Shown: in pieces, positions 43,001 to 52,448 of the stretch | Numbering within the stretch: the stretch's first letter is position 1 | Layout: every line of letters starts with the position of its first letter | Source: Trichoplusia ni | Taxonomy: Eukaryota; Arthropoda; Insecta; Lepidoptera; Noctuidae | NCBI RefSeq assembly: GCF_003590095.1 | Contig: NC_039494.1 | Location: 9,176,001 to 9,240,000 of the forward strand | Length of the DNA: 64,000 nt | Reading direction: 5' to 3' | Program-made: the position numbers and the translations under genes | Notes under the pieces: model-generated | The model's database searches: none | Told to the model about the DNA's origin: nothing | What the model saw: only the letters and a program-made list of their open reading frames with translations

Positions 43001-44289
43001 TAATACACTGGTACTTAGCTGAATCCGGTTAGACTGGAAGCCGACCACAACATATTTGGGAAAAGGCTAGGCCGATGATGAACATAATTACTTCGTCAGC
43101 TAGATTTTTCAAAACATTGAAATAATGATTTGTTTTTATTTAAAAAATCTCTGATAAATGTATTAAAGATGTTGAATGTGATGAAACTTCTTTAATAGGG
43201 GCTAGTAACGTCACTTGTTGGTAAAAAGAATACTGATACGATGCGTATACGATATTTTTGGAAGTCTATCAGACAAAGTCATTCGATGTTTTTCTGTCAT
43301 AACTCATTAGATTTAGGCATTGATTGTATAAATAAATATATGAAATGAAACTACTTTTACGGATTTTATCGCGGTCTGCCCGTGACCATGACACCTGCAA
43401 AGGCGTCGAAACGTCGGGAACAAAAATCTAAAATTAAACCGCGATAAACTCCGTAAAAGTAGTTACATTTCAATGTCTAACATTCGCGTAAACCTAAGAA
43501 ACCAGTAAAAATATATATATACTATTATTTACAGCATTATCAAAAGGGAATCAGCAGAGGAAACGGTTTTAAAGAGCTTATTACTGAAGGCTGGTTTAGA
43601 AGCTAGCATGGACAAGAGAATGACGCACTACAGGTAATTTAATTATTATTTTTGAAGCAATAACTTCTTTTAATATAGCCACATGTGTGTTGTTTACAAT
43701 CATAATGCAAGTTTTGCTTACTTTGAAACTAGATGGCGTTGTATGAAAGTTTTGGAATATAGCTTGTTTTCAGACTGTCTACTTGCATGTTATTTCAATG
43801 TTAGACTGGCCTGTTGGTCTAGTGGTGAGTGACCCTGACTGCTATACCGGAGGTCGTGGGTTCGATTCCCACCCAGAAGAAATGTTTGTGTGATAAGCAT
43901 GATCATTTGTTCTAGTGTCTGGGTGTAATTTATCTATAATATGTATGTATTTAGAAATATATAAGTAAGTTTATCAGTTGTCTGGTTACCATAACACAAG
44001 CTCTGCTTAGCTTGGGATCAGATAGCCGTGTGTGAGTTGTCCCCGGATATTTTATATATATTATTATATTTTTTTCAATCTGGCCTGGTATATAAATTCA
44101 ATTATTTATTGTACATAGTTTTTTAGATATCATTTCTTTTCTTTCAGGCAAATTGCGATCAAATTCTTGGAACAAGCTCACATATTAGAATTTGGTTTAA
44201 AATCTATAGTTTCCATAACAAATGGTAATTTCACAGCTTTACCTGCGACCGAAGTGACCACTTCCAATTATTTCAATATATTCGAATAA
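31092..44289 (+). CDS. SWT1-like RNA endonuclease (WW + PIN domains)
   Basis: Exons: 31092-31217, 31887-32577, 32928-33043, 33241-33315 (or 33324), 34022-34214, 34876-35019, 35736-35827, 36193-36813, 37289-37439, 37817-37890, 38330-38492, 39491-39600, 40007-40854, 42525-42644, 43535-43633 and 44148-44289. All phases agree; about 1255 aa. A WW-type domain spans residues ~13-37 (GWLLCP..KFYYFN..SVW). A PIN domain follows at about 380-490: VTDTDVLL, then PYAVRRDIEAL and ILVTNDPYLQAKA supply the acidic metal-binding residues. Yeast Swt1 is a nuclear endonuclease that removes faulty mRNPs at the pore; the same role is inferred here. The linker before the PIN domain and exon 13 are Asn/Lys/Ser-rich and look disordered. 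The C-terminal helical end (exons 14-16) is unassigned. The exon 4 donor is ambiguous (GTAAAA or GTACCT, both phase 0). Confidence 0.88.
33797..33997 (+). repeat. Near-full tRNA-derived SINE
   Basis: GCTCGGATAGCCGAGTGGTT, CCGGTTCGATCCCCGC, CTGAGTCTGGGTGTCTTTGT and CTCCCCGCGATACTAGGATT. It ends 25 bp before exon 5 of the SWT1-like gene. Confidence 0.8.
35360..35560 (+). repeat. tRNA-derived SINE of a second family
   Basis: GACCTCCGTGGTCGAGTGGC (A-box-like) and GTCCCGGGTTCGATCCCCGG (B-box-like), 45 bp apart, then a tail without tRNA similarity. I do not call it a tRNA gene because the head does not close into an acceptor stem. Confidence 0.7.
37075..37170 (+). repeat. Fragment of the ACGCGTATTTATCGGGATCG family
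   Basis: CTCACGCGTATTTATTAAAA and CGCCTGACTAGTTTCGTACC, followed by the reversed AGTCAGAAACTAGTTGGGCG. The result is an eroded inverted repeat. Confidence 0.55.
37553..37770 (+). repeat. Retroelement 3'-tail repeat
   Basis: Second copy of the 30055-30265 family, ending in TTTATAATATTAGTAGGGAT. It lies in the intron between exons 9 and 10 of the SWT1-like gene. Confidence 0.7.
38161..38312 (+). repeat. Tail fragment of the 5S-derived SINE
   Basis: GGGTATCGTGTTGCCCAGGT, AGGCAGTCGCTCCTTG and CTGGTACTTAGCTGCATCCG, then a GATGATGAT tail. It matches the 3' half of 42718-43084. Confidence 0.75.
38990..39110 (-). repeat. Copy of the ACGCGTATTTATCGGGATCG family
   Basis: GCGTCAGCTCATGATTAAGG, TCCAGTTGGGTCCGAAACTA, GTCGGGCTACCCCGATAAAT and ACGCGTGA. 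The strand given is relative to the copy at 46990-47105. Confidence 0.65.
39130..39396 (-). mobile_element. Non-autonomous Helitron-like element
   Basis: CTAGCTGTTGCCCGCGACTT at the left edge and a reversed CTTCAGGTTTATACATATAT end at the right, with a GTTT/AAAC tandem inside. It belongs to the 19463 family. Confidence 0.75.
39650..39980 (+). repeat. Dispersed repeat running out of an exon donor
   Basis: CGAGTCCCGCGAATCGGTCC, GTGGACTTCAATTTAAGG and an end at TTTATAATATTAGTATGGAT. It fills most of the intron between exons 12 and 13. A related 5' part occurs at 18740-18830. Confidence 0.6.
41026..42084 (+). mobile_element. Second Helitron-like family with internal minisatellite
   Basis: The 5' end TCTATATATATAAAAGAAAG occurs at 41026 and again at 41295, as if one copy interrupted or duplicated another. 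The 3' end has the hairpin GGCGGTACGAAGTCCGCC, then AAAGCTAG-T. Inside (about 41508-41810) a degenerate minisatellite repeats GGGTGATACCAGGAGATCAG, TAGAGTAGGTAGCAGTCATG and GATTACCAGTAGAGCAG. Confidence 0.6.
42187..42362 (-). repeat. Near-full tRNA-derived SINE
   Basis: Reversed family copy: TGTGACGCGGGGGTTTCAAG at the left and AACCACTCGGCTATCCGTGC at the right. Confidence 0.8.
42718..43084 (+). mobile_element. Full-length 5S-rRNA-derived SINE with perfect target duplication
   Basis: The first ~115 bases resemble 5S rRNA: GATCACAGGGTAAGCTATGC, GACGCGGTTGGTACGTAGAT and GGGTGACCACC line up with the internal promoter region. The 5' GAGGAGCTCGT pairs with the 3' ACGAGTTCCTC like helix I. A tail of about 250 bp follows, ending GGCCGATGATGA. 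Flanking both sides is the 19-bp TAATTACTTCGTCAGCTAG (42699-42717 and 43085-43103). SINE heads of this type are known in animals (SINE3 class). Confidence 0.82.
43342..43503 (+). mobile_element. Palindromic element, first copy
   Basis: GAAATGAAACTACTTTTACG at the left pairs with CGTAAAAGTAGTTACATTTC at the right. A tail AATGTCTAACATTCGCGTAA follows, ending CCTAAGAAACC. The loop carries GGCGTCGAAACGTCGGGAAC. The arms are less perfect than in the copy at 59972-60143. Confidence 0.7.
43806..44070 (+). repeat. tRNA-derived SINE, third family
   Basis: GTTGGTCTAGTGGTGAGTGA and GTGGGTTCGATTCCCACCC form a tRNA-like head. The body contains AAGCATGATCATTTGTTCTA and CAAGCTCTGCTTAGCTTGG. Copies or parts recur at 45547-45720, 54385-54545, 34436-34505 and 63916-64000. 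Confidence 0.75.
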
Positions 44290-44310
44290 ATTAAAGAATA
44301 AGAAAATAAA
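44285..44310 (+). terminator. Polyadenylation signals of the SWT1-like gene
   Basis: One AATAAA (44285-44290) overlaps the stop codon, and a second lies at 44305-44310. The second is the more likely functional signal. Confidence 0.65.
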
Positions 44311-44782
44311 CCTTAATCCGTTGTAATAAAGTGCTGATTTGTTCATCAATGACGAATATCCTTATAAACATTTGGTTGACTGCATAAAGTTTTGGTTATT
44401 GTTATTGAGTATTATTGATTTATATAAAACTACAAATTATCCCCGCAAACGTTGTTTTATCGTATAAATAATTAAATTTTCTAAGCAAAATCTGAAGAAA
44501 TTGTTTACATTCGAATAAAAATATTGACGGGTGGACTACCCTTAACATAGCATAAAAGATAGATCTACCCAATATGTTTAGTTTACCCATAAACACCGCG
44601 ACGCGCGAATTTATATACCTACTTATATAACATAAAAACTATGTATAATTTGCTTATCATTTAAATTGTAATAGAATTTAATTAAGTTCGTCTGAAAAGT
44701 TCCTATCTAATTATGTAAGAAATTGACTGAATAATAATTTAGTTTCATGTTATCGTTGGAGTTTAATAATAATTATATGTCA

Positions 44783-45110
44783 ATAATAGGGTTTTTGACT
44801 AAAATCTTATAATGTGATTCTGTTTAGTCCGTCAGACAGACTTTCCAGTGATATTAAAAGAGTGTTTTTTTCATTTAATCACATCGTTTAAAAGTAAGAA
44901 AGATAAAAAGCACTTAAGCTTGGTAGTGGAGGATAAAAACATCACTTGCTAGTAAAAAGCGTACTGGTAAGTGACGTCACACGAGATTTTAAATCGCTGT
45001 ATCCCCTTATTTTTTTGTTTACGAGATAAAAGAAAAAATACGTATCCAATATTTTTTGTAAATCAGCCTGACGGACTAAACACAGTTTTTATGTCAAGCA
45101 CCCTATTATC
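44783..45110 (+). mobile_element. MITE with ATAATAGGGT ends
   Basis: About 328 bp. Terminal repeats ATAATAGGGTTTTTGAC (left) and GTCAAGCACCCTATTAT (right). The interior has CATCACTTGCTAGTAAAAAG and the palindrome GTGACGTCAC. A second copy is split by the Harbinger dimer (7604-17331). Confidence 0.72.
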
Positions 45111-45212
45111 ATAAGATTTTGAGAGTTTGCTCAAATCGTTTTGCTTGAAAATATGTATATAAATATAGCATTAACTGGTCTCGTATAAACGTTGGCGATT
45201 TTGATCGTCATT

Positions 45213-45475
45213 ACACAACCTCCGTGTTTCGGAAGGCACGTTAAATTGTGGGTCCCGGCTGTTATTCATGCATCATTGACAGTCGTTACAAGTAGTAAGA
45301 AGTTTGAAAGTCTGACAACCAGTCTAACCAAGGGGTATCGTGTTACCCAGGTAACTGGGTTGAGGAGGTCAGATAGGCAGTCGCTCCTTGTAAAACACTG
45401 GTACTTAGCTGAATCCGGTAGCCAGTAACTGGAAGCCGACCACAACATAGTTAGGAAAAGGCTAGAATATGATGA
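45213..45475 (+). repeat. 5'-truncated 5S-derived SINE
   Basis: Starts at CAACCTCCGTGTTTCGGAAG and follows the full element through GGGTATCGTGTTACCCAGGT to GGAAAAGGCTAGAATATGAT. The 5S-like head is missing. Confidence 0.75.
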
Positions 45476-45546
45476 TTACACAACCTGTGTACTATGTAAA
45501 TAACATTTCCTTTATTTTCCATCCATTGCCCTTTATTTTCACACAG

Positions 45547-45945
45547 CTTCGACTGGCCTGTTGGTCGAGTGCGTAATGGCCCTGACTGGTATACTAGAGG
45601 TCTGGTTCGATTCCCACTCAAGTCAAATATTTGTGTGGTGAGCGCAGTCATTTGTTCTGGGTGTAGCTTTTGTATGTATTTAGAAAAATATAAGTAGTTT
45701 TATCTGTTGTCTAATATTTATAATACACTAGCTGTTCCCCGCGACTTCATCCGCGTGGTTGGAAGATATAAGTTATGTTATTTTTCTTTGCTTCTATTAG
45801 TCGCGGCGTGATGGTATATAGCCTAAAACCTTCCACGATAAGTTTGTCTATTCAACACAAAAATATTTTTTCAATATGAACCAGTAGTTTCTGAGATTAG
45901 CGCGTTCAAACAGACAAACTCTTCAGCTTTATATATTAGTATAGA
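45547..45945. repeat. tRNA-derived SINE followed by a reverse Helitron-like element
   Basis: 45547-45720 is a degraded plus-strand copy of the 43806 family (GGCCTGTTGGTCGAGTGCGT). 45728-45945 is a minus-strand Helitron-like element of the 19463 family (CTAGCTGTTCCCCGCGACTT at the left, GCTTTATATATTAGTATAGA at the right). Confidence 0.7.
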
Positions 45946-46496
45946 TAATGTAATATTAGAATTAATTCAAATACATGTAATGTGGGAAATCTGTTTGACG
46001 GAGGATTTTTTTTGTCTAATACTAGGGTGTAATGTTGTCTCTCTCTCGGACTTGTGACGTCACCGTGTCGCTGTATACCGCCAATGTTTATACGAGACCA
46101 GAGCATGTATACGAATTTAAACTGTTTTTCGTTTAACATAGAGTTTATATTCGTTTGACAGACGATTTGCGCAGACCATTTTTGATTATCCTACTATAGT
46201 TTATGATTCCTTTTGTTTTTCTAGTTTGTGTTTTTGTTAAAATACTATTTTATTACGGTTGATTATATTAAAGAGAGAATTATTACTGAGATCTTTTATT
46301 TTTACCTAGAATCTGTATATTGACAGTTAGACAACCATTCTTAGTATGGGATACTGTCTTCTGCAATGAAATATGTTGTGAAGATCAAATAGGCAATCAC
46401 TTTTCGAAAATGATATTCAACAAAAGTGCGTGAGTGGAGCTGGAAACCGGACCCTAGAGATTAGGTATACTTGATATAATAGAAATATCATAACCT

Positions 46497-46650
46497 CGAA
46501 AGTCGTTACGGGTAGTTAGAAACTAAAAAGTGTAAGTCTGACAAGGTTTATCGTGTTGCCCAGGTAACTGGGTTGAGGATGTCAGATAGGCAGTCACTTC
46601 TCGTAAAATACTGGTACTTAGCTCCATCTGGTTGGCTTTTTCAAAACTGA
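46497..46650 (+). repeat. 5S-derived SINE tail fragment
   Basis: GTCGTTACGGGTAGTTAGAA, TATCGTGTTGCCCAGGTAAC and GTACTTAGCTCCATCTGGTT match the 3' half of the full copy at 42718. Confidence 0.7.
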
Positions 46651-46837
46651 GTTGAATTTTGAATTTACGCCAATTATAATAAATTTCAGAACGCTTTTAT
46701 TTCTTTTCATCTGAAATCATAAATTACCCGTTAAAAAACCCGTAAGTGAATTCGAGTGATCATCAATTTCGAGGGAAATGTTTAAGCCTAGCTGAGACAT
46801 TTTTTTTAGAATAAAACAGAAGCTGAAGTCATACAAG

Positions 46838-47899
46838 GGTTTATTGAAATACTATTATAGAATACATCAGTTTCTACAGATAAAAATGCAGTTCAGAATT
46901 ACTATATTTTACGTACGAGATGTAATATTGCCCTACTGTGGCATAGTAAGATATTAAAATGAACTACAGATACAAATGGGGGACTTACGATGTAACGGTT
47001 TACTCACGCGTATTTATCGGGATCGCCCGACTAGTTTCAGACCCAACCGGAGTCCTTAATCACGAGCTGACGCCGTAAATACGCGTCAGTAAACCGTTGC
47101 ATCATTTAAGTATAAGTTATTCTCACGAAGGTTGATATTTAATAGGGATGTTGACTGAGTATTAAAAAAAGCGATTTAGACTGTTTTGTTGTTTTATTTT
47201 GATGATAAGCGCAATGGATGAGAAAACATTGGGTACTAATTCGATTTAAGGTAAAATACGATTTAAAACTGGAGTATCGCTTTTAGCTTTTAAACACAAT
47301 TATCGTCACGAAAAAAATACACACGTTTAAAAGCGTTGACGAATCGACAAAACAGAAATTAAATCAATCAACAATCCTATTAAATTAAAAAAAGAAAGAT
47401 TAGTTGTTGGCAACACATAACTTATTTTTGTACTGATCACATAAAAACTCAAGTAAATCAAATTGAAAACCTTGTTCTACCAAAATAAATGCTATATAAA
47501 TACAAATAAACATAATTAAATCGTAAAATAATACAAAATTTACAAAATATAAACTTATTTTACATGAAAATATATTAAGTATTTCAAAAGTACTTGATTT
47601 CTAATGACTACAAATAGATTACAAATACTCGATTATTGCTTGTTATAAAAAGGGCTGTAATACTTGACTTTGATTATAAGATTACGTGAAAAGGTCAAAG
47701 GACAACAGGTCACCTTTACATACTGTCTATTAGCTTCTGTTGATTCTCTATGGTAGGCCGCCAATAGGTCATGTCAGGCCATACTTTTAAAATCTCTATG
47801 AAAAAGTTTGTTGTGACCGCAGCCTTAAAAGCACAGCGTAAGATTACATACTCGTTAAACTACAAATACAAATTGGAATAAATACATAACACTACTTAA
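46838..47899 (-). other. Probable 3' untranslated region of the gamma-COP gene
   Basis: No coding exon is seen between the gamma-COP stop and an AATAAA on the minus strand (TTTATT on the plus strand near 46840). The stretch is AT-rich and contains a palindromic repeat (46990-47105), so it may be a ~1-kb 3' UTR. The end point is inferred only from the hexamer. Confidence 0.4.
46990..47105 (+). mobile_element. Palindromic ACGCGTATTTATCGGGATCG element
   Basis: AACGGTTTACTCACGCGTAT at the left and ATACGCGTCAGTAAACCGTT at the right are inverted repeats with one mismatch. Between them lies CGGGATCGCCCGACTAGTTT, and the minus strand has GGGTCTGAAACTAGTCGGGC. Other copies: 26253, 37075, 38990, 54570-54655 and 56300-56380. 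Confidence 0.65.
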
Positions 47900-50800
47900 T
47901 TAACCGACAGCTGCAAGAAGAAGTTGTGCTACATCTTCCCTTGGAGATCTAGCTGCAAGTTTCATAGTGACACCGCCTCCTGAAGCGGCCAGGCGAGCCC
48001 TGACAAGAACGGGTGCTCCGCCCCTAAATATCCCTCCACCCCTAATCTCTTTAACAGCTTCGCCAACTATAGCTGCTTTGGGCAGGCCAAGATGCTCGCA
48101 AACTGCCTTCGCGGCATCATTTATATCATTCTGAGAGAGAACAAAAGTATCACTAGCTTCGGGAGCATTCGCTGCTCTTTCCCAAGTCTGTTCCCAGTCA
48201 TCGGACCCTGCCCTAGCTCTTATCTGGTCCGCGCAGCCCATTTCGAACTCTTCCAAAGGATAAGAGTCTGCGTAACCCTCGCCGGGATCCGGAATCCCGG
48301 TGTTCGGGTCGCAATCCCGGACTACGAACTCTAAGGTCGCTCCAAAGGTACCCAGACTGTCTAAAAACGCGCATGGGTACTCAACTATAACGAAAACGCT
48401 GTCTGGTTTGTCGTAAATGAGTTTTTGGCAAGGAACTATGGACTTAACTTCGTACTCTGGAGGCATTTCGAGTCTAACATGTACTTGTTCAAGTAACTGA
48501 TCGTTAAGAGTGTTAACGCATTCGAATTGTAGAATCACGTGGCGTGCGTAAACATGCTTTAACAGACGCACCCTGTATTCTGTTTCGGCTTCGGTCAAGT
48601 CTATAGGCAGGTTCGTCTTGAAGACTGGTCCAAGTCGCTCTATACCTGGGATTTTTGCCAATTGTTCAGCGTAAATTTCCTCAATCGACATTTGTACTGG
48701 TTTCCGAACTTCAATTTCGACGATTGCCTCCTTGCTTTCCTTTACTTCTTCCTCCGCTGGGACGGTTAAGATATTAAAAGGTTCATCCGGTCGCGTCGCC
48801 AAGTGATCTCGTAAAGCTTTCTCGAGAAGGACTGGGTTTGGTTTTGGTACATTTATGATGTAATCGTTGATGAGTTGTTCGTCACCAGAATCTAGAATGG
48901 CGCTGTAGTATATAGCTCGGTCTCTTACTTCATCTTCTTCGTCTAGTGTGCAGCGGGAGAGTAGGACTCTAATGTTTGGTAGTAGTTCAGGTCTTTGCGC
49001 TCCGAATTGAGCGACTGCAGACACAGCCGCTGCACGGACAGGACCAGATTCTAGAATCACTCTATTGTAAATAAATCTTATGTATCTTGATGGTTGACGG
49101 GATTTTGGTCCTTCACGACCTAGTAAATGTAGGATTCGGACAGCCAAAGCCGTGTGTTCACAATCCTCAATGAACTCGCATAGATGAGCCAGCCCTGTTT
49201 CCTTCGCTTCAGGGTTTTCTTCAACCAGAGCGATGATTGCATCAGCTATAGCTGCCTTGTACTCCAATCCACCTTCATCTCGCAACATGCCAGCAAGAAA
49301 AGCCGCGAGCGACTGATGTTTCCTAGGAAACTTAGTGCAAAGCCTCCTTATAGCTCTTACGACGACAATTTTAAATTCATCCGAAATCTCGGATACGAAA
49401 CTTGATATTTGCTTCATTAGCCTATCGACTGAGCTTTCAGCTCCAGTTGCCAGCAAAGTGGTAACGGCTAGAGTGGCAACAGAGCGATTTGGGTCCGAAA
49501 TCAAATTTTCCAAATCAACAGCACAAGCCGCGACTGCAGTGGGGTGTTTAGTTGTTAATCTAGCGAGGGTCCTGGCTCCAGCTAGTCGTAAAGATGCCTT
49601 GGAGGATCCACAGAACAGTTGTAGAACTGACACAGCGGGCGCTAGGTCTCTAGCTGTCTTCCTCAGATTGACGATGGCATGAGCTGCTTCGTATATCACC
49701 ATTTCTGATTTATGGCGTAGACAGCACTCTATAAATTCTATATAGGGCTGTGCTGCATCCGAATCATCATCTTCGACTAGTTGCGCAGCCAAACGGATTA
49801 GTAAACAGAGGGCGTAGGGTGACTTCAGTGGCGCCCTAGCGAGTCGTGTGACTAGTTTCACGGTGGATAACTTGTCGTTCTTTCGTGAGCCGGCGACGAC
49901 GCCCAACGCGTGGTACGATACCATCGCGTTGTCCGATGTGATGGCTTCCTGGAAATAAATAATAATGAATGATTATCAAGTGCTTAGAGTTTCACACTAA
50001 TATTATGAATGAGAAAGTATGTGAGTGCATTTCTATGTGTGTGTGTTTACATTTGTTACCACTTCAAACTCAAATGGCCGGACTTTGATGAAATTTGATG
50101 ATGAGAGCTGAGACCTGAGATTAATTCTCCGCCGGGATTATGAATCTAAAATATCTTTAGGTAGAGTTAATTAATAATAAAATGTTTAGTCCCATTCATA
50201 CACAATCCGCTGATAAGCTATTGTGAGTTAATAGTAAACCCTTTCCTTCAGCTCATTATAATATTTCAATGCCATCAATTCTATTAGTTTTTCTTAAAGA
50301 GGTCTAATTATTAAACAAAAAACCTAATTACGAAAAGTCTAATAAAAAAATACAATTTATAGATTGTAGAAATACATGGATTCTAACTTTCATGTTACCC
50401 AATGTATTTGTTGTTATCATTTAGTGGAAATTAGATAATATACTATCATAAATGGTGTTTGTTAACTTTAAAAGTATTTTACTTGATTGTGATCACTTTT
50501 TACAATAGATAATAATTGACATACATACATACATACAAATTACTAAAACCTTGGGAAGACTATTTCTATTTTAGCACTACCAGGTTGTAATGATTTTCAC
50601 TATATATCACTCCAAAGTTCCTACTTAAAAATAAATTAGGAACAATCGTAATATTTTTACTCCATACTACATTTTTACAATTGCTTATTACCTGGAGAGA
50701 TCATCAACACACACTTTTTAAAATATGTCAACCTCAACAAAATCAAAGTAAATTTTTCATATCATCTTCCTAAGTACTTTAGCCATGGAGAATAAACACT

Positions 50801-51502
50801 ATAGCTCTGCAAATGCAATATGGCAGCCACCAGGCTATATATTATATTTTATTGAGAGTGCAAATAGTTTAGGATATGGCAGGAAACAGATAAGACCAGC
50901 AAATCAAGATTTACTGCAAATGTATTGAAACAGGGCCGAAAGAAACATTCAGAACAAACCTGAGCCTCATTGGCCCATCGCCTGACGAGATCAGGCGCCG
51001 TCGACGACAGATGCAAAGCCGACACCAACGCAGCGGAGCTCACCGCGGGATTCTTATCAACAATGGCTTGTTTCATGTATCTTTCTATGGCCTGAAGCAT
51101 AGTACTGTCTGTAATACTGCACAGGGCCCTAATAGCAGCCGCCCGGTACAGATCCTCCTTCCCAGTCATGTCTTTAGTAAGCGAAGATGTTACGATGATC
51201 ACATCTTGAGCCAAATTACTCAATTCTTTGATACATAGGTACACCATACGACGTAACATAACATCCTTCGATTGAAACAGCTTTGTAGTCGCGAAAAATG
51301 CTTCCGTAGCCTCCTGGGTTGTAAATTTTTCCCCCTGATTCAGTAAATACAGAACTTTTGTTAAAATTAGCGAACATTTTCGCGGATTGACGGGCGATTG
51401 GTTGAAGTATCTCGCTTCCTGTAACACTATTGTCTTGTCTAAGTTCTGGTAGGGATTGCCTCCGCTATCCTCCTCCTCCTTTTTATCTCGTTTGAAGCTC
51501 AT
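47900..51502 (-). CDS. Coatomer subunit gamma (gamma-COP)
   Basis: Two exons, 51502-50960 and 49948-47900 (phase 0, 1011-bp intron with a GTTTGT donor), give 863 aa, close to the ~875 aa usual for the family. The first ~540 residues are HEAT/ARM-like helical repeats of the adaptin N-terminal fold (start [36 protein letters not shown]). A hinge rich in Glu follows near [21 protein letters not shown], and the C-terminal appendage domain closes the protein ([38 protein letters not shown]). Gamma-COP is a core subunit of the COPI coat for Golgi-to-ER traffic and binds Arf1 and dilysine cargo. The ATG at 51502 begins the conserved N-terminus; an upstream in-frame ATG at 51568 would add 22 residues but is unlike the family. 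Confidence 0.95.
49949..50959 (-). other. Intron of the gamma-COP gene
   Basis: AT-rich. It contains a dispersed-repeat fragment near 50020-50170 and a CATA microsatellite near 50520-50535. No coding sequence is seen. Confidence 0.7.
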
Positions 51503-52421
51503 CCTGAGCTTTTTAGGGTTCCTCAGAAGGAAATTAAAGGGTGCCGACGAATACAGCTTACACGTCACTTGACTTGACGGCGAAATTGAAATGTCACTGT
51601 CATATTTTCAAGCGAGAAGTGATAACGTTTAGTTTTTTCGATATCGACGCAATATTTCAATTCAATTTTGTTTTATATTAACTGCCTCAAGCCAACGAAA
51701 GATAGCGGCTCCTATTTGGACTTTGTAAACACTTGTTTTGTTTTTACAAGATGCTATATAAGCACATTGTTGCGTACTCGACAAAAAAACTACTAAATAG
51801 TGCCCTAGTCCACACACTCCACACTCATTATACCATCACTCCATTGTACAAAATGCCTAAGAAAATACCTAGTCTGAAGAAATGGTCAATTACTTGAATC
51901 CTATGACAGCCATCACCTGTATTTAGGACTTCGTAACGTAACGTGTCACGGCGCCACTTTGTCCAGCCTCCCTTTCTCCCACGCAGGCAGGAAGCAGTAG
52001 ACAGGATCCACCACTCGTTTAATTAACCAGCAGGGTTAGCTTCAACACTTGAACTTAGGTTAGTTTATCAATTCTGTTGTTTCTGTCTACTGTTAATTTT
52101 GATACACAATGTTTGTATTATGAGGAAGAGCGAGGCCTCCTAGCACTTACTTAAAAGGAGGTCTCCATGTAAGATTTAATGTTTATGTTTACTTAAATGT
52201 CAAATAATCTAATTTTTTTTTTTGTTGAGAGCCTTGATCGAGACCGGGTTTTTTTTTGGTTTTCAACAGTCGCAATCATATTGTAATTCCGAAAGGTCTC
52301 AGTCAGTGTATTAAGGTATTATGGTGCAGCAAAAACTTCATACTTAGGTACTTTTTGTGCGATCGCGAGCCTGGGGCCCTCAAAAGTCTGTATGACGCGC
52401 GTGTTACTTACTTCATAAAAT

Positions 52422-52448
52422 AAAACCTTTGTTATAAACAAAGGTTTT
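52422..52448. repeat. Perfect 12-bp inverted repeat with 3-base loop
   Basis: AAAACCTTTGTT-ATA-AACAAAGGTTTT. It lies between GGTGCAGC (about 52323) and GCTGCACC (about 52494), which are themselves inverted, so it may be the centre of a small MITE. Confidence 0.8.

Noticed and set aside
49184..49682. Plus-strand frames of 73 and 115 aa inside gamma-COP
   Set aside because: They are antisense shadows of the well-supported gamma-COP exon.
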